Of a stretch of DNA of 64,000 nucleotides, positions 1 through 11,500 are shown in pieces (within the stretch, counting starts at the first letter, position 1; every line of letters begins with the position of its first letter). Both the position numbers and the translations under genes were made by a program. The notes below the pieces were generated by a model. That model was not told where the DNA came from. It made no database searches and saw only the letters and a list, made by a program, of their open reading frames with translations. The stretch is from Vitis vinifera (taxonomy: Eukaryota > Streptophyta > Magnoliopsida > Vitales > Vitaceae): positions 6,330,501-6,394,500 of the forward strand of contig NC_081823.1 of the NCBI RefSeq assembly GCF_030704535.1. Direction: 5' to 3'.

Positions 1-1010
1 TATTTCATCTTTGCCAGGTCTTCCCAGGTTAGAAACTCGCCTGGGAGTTTGCCTGTTGCTATCTCCTCATGTTCTGAAATCCAGTTACAAAAGGCATCCC
101 ACTATCAGTCCCTTTTGTTCAATTATATTATATATATGGAACTATATATACCATTTTACCGCAGGACAGTTTGTTCCAAAGGAAAATAGATTCTTGAACA
201 GGATGGATATATGTACTTATAGAAAGTTTTATTAACTTTGACCTCATTATGTTCTATTATTGTAATCAAGTTTCCATGCTTATAACTTTTCATACCTTGA
301 AGAACAGCTGCATACACATCGAGATCATTAGCCAGAACCCGCACCAGGAAGTGCAGTCATAATAAGCAAAACATTGTGTATGATCTCTTTATCAGATATT
401 ACAGCCTCGTTGGTTTCACCACGAATGCTGAGCAAGCAAGTGATGAGATCTTGATGAGGCCAAGCACCTTTCTCAAGCTCCTCCCTCTCACATATAAGCT
501 CCTTTATCATTGGACCTTTGCACTTGCTCGGAGACTGCGGTTGTAGCTTGTGAAAGGCAAGTTAAGTGGGACAACATCCTGGAATCTGGCCACGAGTTTC
601 TCTTAGGATTTCTTGCTCTTATCCCAAATAGAAGACAACAAATGATGTTGAATGTGAGGGTCACATCAGGGGCAACACCTATCAGCCATACAGGTGAGGT
701 TTCTGAAAATTCCATAGTAATACTTATGCAAAAGGACTACTGCTTACGAATATTCTTGCAAGGTTGATGGGAGTGTTTGATAAATAGCATGTACCGTGAC
801 GTTTTGCTTGCCTTGCCAATGCATCTCAAGATGCTTCCTGACCTCCGCATCCATCTTTCCCACATACTGCTTCAAGGATTCTGGTTTTAGGAATGATGAA
901 AGAGCATCCCTGACACACTTATGATCTTCTCCGCTCAGCTCCAGCAAGTTTCGGTCACCCAGTATCATCTGATTGGACCTTGCTTGCTGGTTCGAAAGTG
1001 CTAAGCGTCA
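1..1010 (-). pseudogene. Cytochrome P450 pseudogene, CYP716/CYP728-like, continuing off the left edge
   Basis: Read on the minus strand, this is a decayed paralogue of the P450 at 5030-6888. The end of exon 1 lies at about 790-1010 (NLLEL.GEDHK, FLKPESLKQYVG, GKQNVTV). Much of exon 2 lies at about 290-700 (KELICEREELEKG, HQDLITCLLSIRG, LANDLDVYAAVLQG). The start of exon 3 lies at 1-75 (HEEIATGK, GEFLTWEDLAKMK) and is cut by the window edge. It is a pseudogene because the I-helix oxygen-binding segment, AGHDTS in the neighbour, is missing from exon 2. Exon 2 is also frameshifted near 500-690, and exon 1 loses homology near 1010, so the membrane anchor and N-terminus are absent. A copia remnant begins soon after that break. 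P450 identity is secure; the subfamily is inferred. Confidence 0.8.
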
Positions 1011-1079
1011 ACTATGGAGGGCCCATAAGGCTCAATCCCAACATACCAAAGTTTCCTAATAACTAAGATGCATTTGGAA

Positions 1080-2680
1080 ATCAAGTCTAAGATTTAAATC
1101 CAGCATACAAACAATGGAATGGAGAGGATCAGTTGTTGTTAAGTTAGTTGCTCTCGTCTTTGTCGATGACAACAATTCTTAGCCAAGTGGTTTGATGCAA
1201 TACTTCACACTAGCTTTGGACTGATTTAGAGCATCCATATTCATCACGATCTAAGGCAAAATTGTTGTAAATGAAGATATAACTACAAGCTTTTATGAAT
1301 GATTATTTTGTGAAAATGGAAAATATATTAGATCAATGTGTTGTTGGTTACTTTGTAAGCAAGGAAGGTTTGGTGATTTATATGCTTGTTGGACTTGGAT
1401 TTGCGTATGATCCAATCGTTTATAACATTATGACTTGTGGAACGATGGATTAACTTTCTCTCAAGGAGGTTTAAGTGCTTCTACTGAATCGAGAATGTAC
1501 ACTTGAGCAACTAATGATGCAGTGGAGAGCTTCAAAATCCTTCTACGAATTTTGTCAACAAGAATGGCAGCAGCGATGGTCGTGACAAAGGCAACTTTGA
1601 TCCATGAGGAGATCACAATAACTTCTGCTTTCTTCGTCCTGGACCTAGTGTTGGAAATAACAGGCCTGTTTTCTAGATTTGTGACAAACAAGGTCATATA
1701 ATCTTTAACTATTGGCATTATGATCTAGATGAGAACCTTTTGACTTTACTTTTGCAAACTCTAAATGTCTATAACACCAAGGCTCAACCTACTACTTTGA
1801 TGACTATACCGGAGACTATTCTTGATCCTAGTTGGTATATTGATAATGGTGCAACAAACCACGTGGTTACCACCTTGGATAATAGTACAATGAAAACATA
1901 ATGTGGAGGCTAAGATAAATTTATAGTTGGAAATGGTAAGTAACACATTTCTCCTCCCCTCTTTGTCTTGAAAATGTCTACATGTTCCCCAAATTATCAA
2001 AAAGTCTAGTTAAGATTTTCCAACTTAAAGAAGATAACAAAGCTTTTGTGGAATTTCATGCTAATTATTTTCTTGTGAAGGACAAAATTATGAGAACCAT
2101 TCTACTTCAAGGGAAGTTTAAAGATTGTCTTTACTTGATGGATAATCCGCGACCCAAGGTTAATTCTTAGTCTAAACTCATCAAACCATTGTTAAATTTT
2201 GTTGCTAGTTGCAATTTATTTTGTTTCCCACTTATGTTAAGAATGATTGTATTTAATTCAGTTTGTCTTTATGTTTCTACATCTTTAAATTTCATTGCAT
2301 GGCATCAAAGGCTTGACCACCCTTCTGTTAAGGTTCTTAGTCAAGTCTTAAAGTTGTGTAATTCTTTACTAAATAAGAGTCTTGAATTTTGCAATGCTTC
2401 TTAATATGGGCAAAGCCATGTACTTCCCTTCTCTGTTGTTGAGACCAAAACCGCTTTACCTTTAGAAATCATGTGCTCTAGCATTTGGGGGGCAACACCA
2501 ATTCCTAGAACTCCTGGTAATAGATATTATATTCATTTTGTTGATGACTATACCAATTTCACATGGATTTGTCTTCTCAAACAAAGATCTGAAGTCATTG
2601 TTACTTTTAAACAGTTCAAAATTGTTATTGAAAAATCATTGAACAAGTCCATACAATGTGTTCAAATTGATTAGGGTATT
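1080..2680 (+). mobile_element. Ty1/copia retrotransposon fossil, internal gag-pol remnant
   Basis: Plus-strand translation gives decayed copia parts in order. A gag-like stretch lies at about 1290-1480. A protease-type motif (WYIDNGATNHVV) lies near 1831-1866. The integrase zinc-binding region (WHQRLDHPSVK) lies near 2300-2340. The start of the integrase core (YYIHFVDDYTNFTWI) lies near 2525-2570. No flanking LTR pair was recognised. The element is old and broken in many places, and only its family and part order can be given. It abuts the truncated end of the P450 pseudogene, so its insertion or a later rearrangement may have contributed to the loss of that gene's 5' half. Confidence 0.75.
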
Positions 2681-2689
2681 AGGAAGGTT

Positions 2690-3372
2690 TAATCACATTA
2701 TGTACCACCTATTCACTTGATAAATTGTTGAATGAATATTCTCATATATCACAAGGGTATTTATACAAAGTATACAAGGTTACTTTAGGATAACCAACTA
2801 TACAAAAGAAATAATAACTCACAATCGGTTGTACATAGTTGTACATCATAGCTATATGTACAATTGTACATACACACAGATGTACATAGTTATAAGGACA
2901 ACTATGGACCTCTTGTACACAAATGACTTATTCATCTCTATCTTTAGAAGAGGTGAGGATTGGCATGAGATGGGCCTTATGCCATTACAAAGGGGCGTTC
3001 GAGAGCATTCCCTAATTTGATTAAAGAAGTTTTTGTCAAGTTCCCTCATGGGTTTATGTGTAAAAGAAAATGCCAAGCCAAAAGGCAAAACTTCTATTGC
3101 CTAAGTTCGTTTTAGATGGATTGCTTAGTTATCTCTAGTTCTAGATCATATAGGGTGCATGCATCTAATCCTAGGCTCTCTAGATTTAACATGACAAACA
3201 AAATCATATTATGACATGAATCTAGAGATAGAAAACCCATACACGTGATTTAAATGTTCCCATAACAATTCCAATCCACAGAAGATGTCGAAGATGTTGT
3301 AAAACTCGTTTATCTAATAATCTTACAATTGATTTCTCCTTTCACAGGCCTTGACACAAGAAAAGGGTAAAT

Positions 3373-3413
<41 letters not shown>

Positions 3414-4990
3414 GGCTAGAGTTTCTCTCTAGAAAAACTCTATTTAAAATACAATAGGTAAAAGTCTGAAGCCCTAACCCTTAAAGAAGTGTTTATAGGT
3501 TTTCCTGTAAACTTAAGTGACTTGAGCTTAAATTAGACTTGGTTCACTTAATCTAACCCACTTGGATTTAGAGGGCTCCAATTAATTAATTAGTTCAATT
3601 CAAAAAGTCCATTCATAAGATCTAGTACAACCTTGTTTTTTTACCAAAACACTTTTATGCATACTTATAAACTATAAACCCAAAATCCTTTAAATAAACT
3701 TGTCACCATGAAATAGGAACTTGAGTGAGGACCACTAGGACTCATAGGAAAATATTTGCTCTCTCATAATTCAATTATGAAGTTGACTCAACACTCTACT
3801 AAAGAGAGTTGACTACACTTCAATATCCTATGTAATTATAACGAGGCAAAGCACGGATCTAAGACTTACTATCCATTTCATGCAAATTCCCCATGAATTA
3901 GTATTCATAATCTAATGAGTTATTACTATCAACCTTTTAAGGTTACCTTGCCAATTCTTGAATTACAAATCCTCTTATTATGTAATCAATTGGCATACTC
4001 TAACTTTCAAAGAACATACATCAAATTCCACTAACCAAATTAATATGACCATAGTCATCCTAATCACATGTCCTTATGATCACCCAAAGGGACACATTAT
4101 GTCAATCCTATAAGATATTACGATGCTTCTATTGAGAATATTTATTGTCACCAACCTCCATTAATAGTGATCTAATCTGTGGGGAATATGTGACCACCTT
4201 AAGATCTCACCCATAGAGCAAAGTCTTCTACTGATTTTAGTATAGACTCAATATCCTCTCAATGTTGAGAATCCATGCAATATAATAAATAGGTAAATTG
4301 TGACTAACCGATAACCAATATGATAATTCACTATAGGTCTTATTTAATGTATAATCACACACACTAATGCACTTACCATGGGAAAACCATCATGATGTTA
4401 AGTACTTCCTGGAACCAAATATAACATTAGAATACTAAGGACTTGTACTATATATGAACTCTAACTCAATTCAGATAGAGATCATAGTAGGTTGTTTGGT
4501 ATGGAAAACATTGTGACCTTTTATTTTTTTAATATGATTTACATGATAAAAGAAGAATGTTGAGCAGATAGGATGTATTTTCCCCAATCCTTTCTTTGTA
4601 CTTGGAAATATTTGGGTTAAATCTACTTCAGATATTAAGATTTTTTTGGAGTTATCATTGTCATATGAAAAGATTAACAGAGTTTGTAGTTATCATTATA
4701 GTTTGAAGTTCGGAGATGCTCTTTCACATCTTATATTAGTGCTTTTTGTCTTGATCTCTAGTAAATGAGTGTATATATTTGTGTGAATTGCTAGTATGAA
4801 GCTGCAGTTATTGTACTAGACATATGAATAGGCTGCAAACAAAACGATGCGAACCCGCTATTCTTATTTTTATAGCATATATATTCTGGACTCTGTTCAA
4901 CTTATTTTGCATTGGTATGTCCAATGCCACGGTGATGAGTAATTAACAACAACTGACCACAATCTTTTTCATAGCAAAAGAGACAATAAG
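2690..4990. other. Intergenic AT-rich stretch, repeat-like, no gene seen
   Basis: I see no coding region here. The stretch has several near-repeats of GTACAT near 2830-2890, a CT microsatellite at 3376-3409, and long AT-rich text that reads like old transposon non-coding sequence. No terminal repeats or family could be assigned by eye. Confidence 0.4.
3376..3409. repeat. (CT)n microsatellite
   Basis: An uninterrupted TC/CT dinucleotide run of about 34 bases in non-coding DNA. Confidence 0.95.
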
Positions 4991-5029
4991 AGTCATACTC
5001 TGGTTTGATTTGCTCTCATCCATATTGCT

Positions 5030-5723
5030 TTAGGCTCTGGGTATGATTTCGATTGGCAGTCCTTCAGTTGGTTCTGGCATTGGATTCCTGCTGAAAAAGT
5101 TGTCATTGTGACATAACTTCCACTTGAACCTGGTAACCAGATGATGGATGGCAACAAGGGTTTCAATCCTTGCAAACTCACTTCCTGGACATACCCGAGC
5201 GCCCCCTCCAAATGGAATGAAGCAGTAGGGTGGAATTGATGCTTGGTTTTCAAATCTTGTTGGATCAAACTTTGTTGGCTCTGTGAATATGTTTTCATCC
5301 ATGTGGGTCATGGTTGAAACCCAGAGTATCTGTCAAAGGAAAGGTCATCAGTACTAGTATTTATGAGAGCTCGGCTTAAGATGCTCTTATATTCACTAAC
5401 CTTCCACCCTAGGGATGGTGTATCCGCCGAACTTGATATCTTTCATTGCAGTCCTGAAGGTAGAAAGAACAGGAGGATACAACCTCAGAGTTTCCAATGC
5501 TACTCTCCATGTGTACTTCATCTTTGCTAGATCTTCCCATGTTAGGAACTCACCCGGGGCCTTGCCTTTTGCTATCTCCTCTTGTTCTGAGATCACAGAA
5601 ACAAACAAGCATCCTACCATCAGTCCCTTCCTAATCATGACGGGAATAGGCCATGTAGTGTAGAAAGAAAATGGATTCTCGGAAGTACTATATCTCATAC
5701 TAGATAAAGGAAAAAATTTCCGT

Positions 5724-5769
<46 letters not shown>

Positions 5770-6888
5770 ACTTTTTTTAACCTTGTAAATGCGTTTTAAA
5801 GTTGTAAGGGCTGAAAATGGAAAAATATGTACATAGTTAAAAGCGGGTGACATAAAATAAATTGTTCATACCTTGAAGAACAGCTGCATAGATATGGGGA
5901 TCATTAGCCAGAAGCCGCACCATGAAAGTAATCAAAATAGCTGAAGTGTCATGCCCGGCAACCATGACAAGCATGACATTGTGCACAATCTCATCCTCGG
6001 ATAACACTTGTTGATTGTTTTCATCACGGATACTGAGCAAGCGGGTGATGAGATCTTGGTTTGGTGAAGCTCCCCTCTCAAGTTCCTGCCTCTTCTCGTG
6101 TATAAGTTCCTTTATCTTGGTTTGAACCTCTGAACTAGCCTGCAGGCTGTGGTTGTACCGTGTGAAAGGCAAATTGAACGGGACTGACCAGATACCTGCT
6201 ATCATCTGCTGGAATCTGCTCACAAGTTCCTCCCTTCGGGTTCCTTGCTCTAGCCCAAATAGGAGGCCGCAAATAATGTCAAACGTGAGGCCCTTCATCA
6301 AGGGCAACACCTGCAGAAATACCAGGGAGGTTCTGTCATGTATTCCATAGAAAAATCTATACGTAAAGATTCAGGTTTCCCATAAGTTGTACTTACAGTG
6401 ACCCTTTGCTTGCCTTCCCAATTCAACTGAAGGTGATTCCTGACCTCTGCATCCATCCTTCCCACATACTGCTTCAGGGATTCTGGTTTCAAGAATGACA
6501 CTAGAGCACCCCTGACACGCTTATGATCTTCTCCCATGAGCTCCAGCAAGTTCCGGTCACCCAGTATCATCTGATTGGACTTTGCTTGCTGGTTACTAAC
6601 AGTGTTGGCGTCACTGCCAAATATGAGCTTGTGTGCAGCCGGCCCAAAGATAAAAACAGCTGGTTTGCCAAAGAGGCTGAGCTTTGAAACCGGACCATAC
6701 TTTCTTACCCTCTCTTGAAGCCACTGTTCAGCAGTGTTGGCTCTCATTGCCCGCAGAAGGCTGATGCTTTGGCCTATTATGGGCAGTCCTAGGGAACCTG
6801 GAGGGACCCTTTTTGCTGAACTCCTCCTCCTAACCAGGAGAAGCAAGATGGGCAAGAGGAACAAGAAAAAGGTGAAGAGGGTAGTCAT
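5030..6888 (-). CDS. Cytochrome P450, CYP85 clan (CYP716/CYP728-like), four exons, integrity uncertain
   Basis: Membrane-anchored heme monooxygenase. CYP85-clan enzymes mostly oxidise triterpenoids, steroids or diterpenoids; the substrate here is unknown. Exons on the minus strand are 6397-6888, 5872-6310, about 5401-5586 and 5030-5329. The protein would be about 470 aa, normal for the family. Visible parts are an N-terminal hydrophobic anchor followed by basic RRR and PPGSLGLP, the I-helix AGHDTS, the K-helix ExxR in ETLRLYPP, the PERF-like FDPTRF, and the heme loop PFGGGARVCPG with its cysteine ligand. The first two introns have good GT/AG sites and matching phases. The exon 3 end is odd: the best donor (GGAAG/GTTAGT) puts exon 4 out of frame, two bases short of the family's expected IPxGWx. 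A weaker GT seven bases earlier restores frame but drops three residues. It may therefore be a recent pseudogene, a variant allele or an assembly error. The start is the only ATG ahead of the anchor. Confidence 0.8.
5727..5766. repeat. (TA)n microsatellite in P450 intron 2
   Basis: About 40 bases of alternating TA lie inside the intron between exons 2 and 3 of the P450 gene. Confidence 0.95.
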
Positions 6889-7526
6889 GGCTGAAGAGGG
6901 TAGCTATGCTTTAACTTTTGACTAGCCAAACTATAATTGAATGAATCAAAATCGTTACCATGATCCAACTTTTAAAACATTGTTCTATAATGCGTCTGTT
7001 TGACCATGCTAACTTAAACAAATCAGAAATCCATCCAATTTTAAAAAATGAAGACTCGATGACATCTCCTGAGGATTTTAATTTTTTTTATCTTTTTTTT
7101 TGTGGTTGATATGTGCTTGACCAGATGAATATGAAGGGAAAATGACACATGATACGTAAAAAGCTCTCATTGGTTCATTTGATGAATTTTTGAGCCAAAA
7201 ATTGATATTACTTGGACTGACCTACTTTGTTGAACTTCATACAATTGACTGCGATATTGGACCTGAGGTTGCAACTGTTTACAGACGGTAGAAACAAGAT
7301 CAAACTCGTTAATCGTGTTTCCATTCTTTTCTAGTGTTTGATTCCAGGGAAAGTAAGGCATGAAAGAACAAACTCATCTCTGGGCTCCTTGAGAGTTTTA
7401 CACCATGGAAGTTCTGCAGATTGAAATTAAATTATACCATGGAAGTTCTGCATGGAAGTTTTACACTGATTGATTGGAGAGAGAAAAAAAGAAAAAAAAA
7501 AAGTTATAAAATTCTAATTGGTGCTA

Positions 7527-7615
7527 TTCATGGAGGGACCCTTTTTGAAATGGGCTCCCTGGTGGGCCATGACTAGGAATGGGCAGGAGGAAAAAGAAAA
7601 AGGTGAAGAGAGACC
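7527..7615 (-). pseudogene. Stub of a third P450 copy (start of exon 1)
   Basis: About 85 bases match the first part of P450 exon 1 at 6800-6890. Both share the blocks GGAGGGACCCTTTTTG and GAAAAAGGTGAAGAG, separated by a region of partial similarity. On the minus strand this covers the start codon, the hydrophobic anchor and the proline-rich hinge, and then stops. No further P450 sequence follows. It is best read as the leftover of a tandem duplication upstream of the intact copy. Confidence 0.6.
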
Positions 7616-8584
7616 CATGGTTGACAGAGGAGTGCAGGACAAGGGTTTGGGAGGGTGGACACTGGACACCCATTTGAAATAGCTGTCCAAAGAAAGAGAC
7701 TGACACTCTATTGTTGGTCTTTGGGCTGGTATTTCAGCGGAACGTGCCCATGATTTGACTAATGCTATAACTTCAAACAAAATGACATCCCTGCTGATAA
7801 AATATCTTTCTCCCGGTATATAAAAAGTAAAGAAAACATGACTCATCTCCTGAAGAAATATTGTTCTCCATACCAGACATTTCACACAGAAATGGCAAAC
7901 TTGTTTGTCATGTTTCCATTGTGTATCCATACCTTAATTTGCTTTACATGGCTTCATTTTTCACAGTAAAAGTGGCAAAAAATATCATCTGGACTACCCC
8001 TGTTGGATTGCATACATCACTAGAATGTCCTCAACCCACATGACGGGAACAACCAAACAGATGATTTATGGATAGATGTTTAAATCAGTTGGTAATCGTT
8101 TGCAACTTTGTTCCAACTGTTACATCAATAATAAAAGAATGAAGAAGATTTGATTCCATAGGTAGGCAGAGAAGACAAACTCGTTTACATAGTCTACCAA
8201 GACCTTCAAAGAGGCAGACCACTGATTGAATGTTCAGAATCAAGCCCTAGAAAAGGATGCTTAACATTTGCATATACTCCCAATGATCCAAGAGAGATTG
8301 GATCTATCAACCAGCCTCATTCAAGCATATTAGTGTATGGGTTTTCTCTAGCATTAGTCTAGAGACTGTCTTTAATTGATTCAGAAAAAACAATGAAGAG
8401 TGTTAGAGAACTGGTTTTTTCACCTACAAGTCATCTTCAATTTCATACACACAAGATGTAATTTTGGCATGTGGTAACATTTCAGTCAATCAAGAACATC
8501 GAAGTGTTCAATACAAGCATCTGGATTTGTGTGATCTTGTTACATTTTGTGTGAGACCTTTGTTGAAATAGATTCTCAATGCCA

Positions 8585-11500
8585 TTACTCAGCCTTGGTT
8601 GGGATGTGGTTGCCACCGGTTGCAATCTTGTACAGATAAAATGTAGTCATGAGAGCACTGTAATCAAATGAGATGGCAAGTTTATTAGCTAGGAAAAGTT
8701 CATGTAACAGTTGGTTTAGCAGGAATCACAGAAGGAAACCATTACAATTTAATGACCAGAAACTTGATTAATAGTTGGAGGTAGATGCATACAGAAAATT
8801 CCCAAAGCTACCTTGTTCACCAAAGCAATAAGAGTAAAGAGAATAATTCCTTATTTTAATTTCAATGAAACTATCACTGATTCAACATTTTATACAATCT
8901 CTACACATCATGCAGTTCTCTTCTCCATATTAACATCTACTACAAACTACAATTTCCAAAGCGACTCCAAAACACAAATTTCAAATTTTATTTTCAGAAC
9001 AGAAAACACCACCACGCAATTGAATCTCCCAGTTACGAGATAAAACTAACAGTTCCACAGCCAGCCTCTTCCCAAAAGCATAGTAAGTACATCAAAACTG
9101 ATGCGAATGAGCCACTTAAGACATTCAAGAAAAAGAAGAAAAGAAACAAAGGAATCATGAGTTGAGAATAATTGGGTACTTAAAGCAAATTTAGATTATT
9201 TGGAATATGAGGAATTCTAAATGTATTCCCCTCTAATCTTGTACCTTCCACTTTCCCTGTTTTTCTTTTTCTAAGGTTTTGCTTGGTTCTTAGAAAATTT
9301 GAAGGAAAATGCAAAGGAAAGAAAATAGAAATAAAGAATAAAAGGAAAGAAAAAGTGAAGGAAATTAAAAAATAGGTTTAGAGTCAATAAATTATTTTCA
9401 TATCCTTCTTCAAACTTATTTCACTTATTTTCCTCTATTATATAAAGACTAAGCAATTTAAAAATATATAAATTTTTAACTAATTTTAATTATATTTGAT
9501 TTTGTTTTGTATTTTCTATAGTGAAACCAAAACATTCTAAGAACCAAACATAGCCTAAAGAAAAAATTCAAAATAGCATACAAAACTACCACTTTACCCG
9601 CTTCTCAACCTTAAGCCACCCCATCCAAAAACCCTAAGGCTATGTTTAAGGGAAAGAAAACAAAAAGGAAAAAGATAAGGAAAAGTTGTGAAAATTTTCT
9701 CTTGTTTATTTGTCCATGGAAAAATTAAAGGAAAGAAAATTTAATCTAAGAGGAATGCACTTTCACTAAACTTTCCCCACATTTTTTCAAAACAAAGGGG
9801 AGGAAAATCTTTCAGCTTTTTTCCCCCTAATTTTTCTTACCCTTTTTAATAGTATTCAAACATGAGAGAATTGTTTTCCTTAACATTTTTTTCTTTTCCT
9901 TGGTACTTTATAGGAACCAAACATAGCCTAAATCTCCCTCCCCCTTCCTCTCCCACTCCCCAATTTTTTTTTTTCTTTTCCCTTTAAATTAGGCATGGGA
10001 ATATGGGAAGAATGGGGGAAAGAAAATGAGGGGGGGAGGCAGAGGATGGATGAGAGGGAGGGAAAGATGGAGAAGGGAAAGGAAGGGTTTTCAGGTGGCA
10101 TGGCTTAAGGTTGAATAAGAGGGTAAATGGGTAATTTCAATGCCCTTTTGGTTTTTAAAAAGAAAAGAATAGGTTGAGAAGGTAGCCAGAGGACGGAGGC
10201 TCTGGCCCAGCACTTTTTTCTTAACCTAGCTCAAGAGAAAGAGGTCACAGGAGTCTGAACAACTTCATTCCTTTAAAAAGATGAGGAGTGCATCTAGAAC
10301 TTCTCTTAGACTGATAATTAGTAATAGTTAGTCATGCAAGTCATTAAATTTGGAAAAAAGTTGTAACACATTTCTCATTGAAAAAAGTTTCTTGGTTTCT
10401 AAACCTTTTTATTGTCTAACAATTTCCATTACAGTCCTTTTTTAGAATTTAGACAGTTACTTTCATGGAAATTCTTATTACAAGAAATTTCTAATTCTAA
10501 AAAGTTCTATTTTGTGTTTAGTTCATTATTTGAAATGTCTAGGAATCTTGGAAAGAATTAAGAGTCTTAAAAAGTTACTATTGATAAGGCTAATCAATGT
10601 AATATGATAACATTTAAATCTTTGCTTCCCTTAATGATGAGAATTCATTATTCTCCTGAAGAGACTCCTAAAAGACCTAGAGAGGACTCTTAAGGATTTT
10701 CCTGTCTCTTCCTCTCTGTCATCTCTCTTCTCTGTTTTTTTTCTTTTTTTTCCATTTTTAATTTTGCCATACTACTACAACTTTAATTCATCACTCTCCT
10801 CCTTAAATCCTGAAAGAGTGAAAACATAACTCACCTTACATAATTGAACAAAACCACCTTATGCTTGTCTTACATCAAAAAAGTCTATGTCATTTTCACA
10901 TCCTAAACTTACCATCTTGGTATCAAGATGGTAATGACAACATGATGAGCATGGATGTGAAAACAATGATGCAGCACTCTCTAGGGAATGTCTCAATAAA
11001 GCTTCCCCAAAAGTCATGATGATGCAAGAGCCACAATTCTCGAGGGAAAGTGTAAAGCATGTCAAGTGGCTGCTTTAGAAGAGAATGAGAGAACAAGTTG
11101 AAAGCAATATTATAGGGATCATATCAGTATAGTAGATTCTCCTTCAACTGATAATGTTGAGAACTTACACTATAAACTACAATGCAATCCAGGCAGAGAT
11201 CACATTGGTGTATAGATCCAATTTCACATAGCCATACAATACATACCAGAGATAGAGGTTGATGTCCAATTTCATGCTCTCCATATGCACCTTTGAATTA
11301 TGTCATGACCTTCAATGTGACACATCGAATTCCTACTGATTTCCTATGATGCATTCACCACATGGTACTCATAGAACAATCCTCCATATAAGTGATTCTA
11401 TGTGCCTTACGTCAACAAATGTGTCCTTTTCACCAATATATTGAATTTACCCCAGCATTCAAACAAATGGCTACAACCAACATAGGAAACACCCTTTGAA

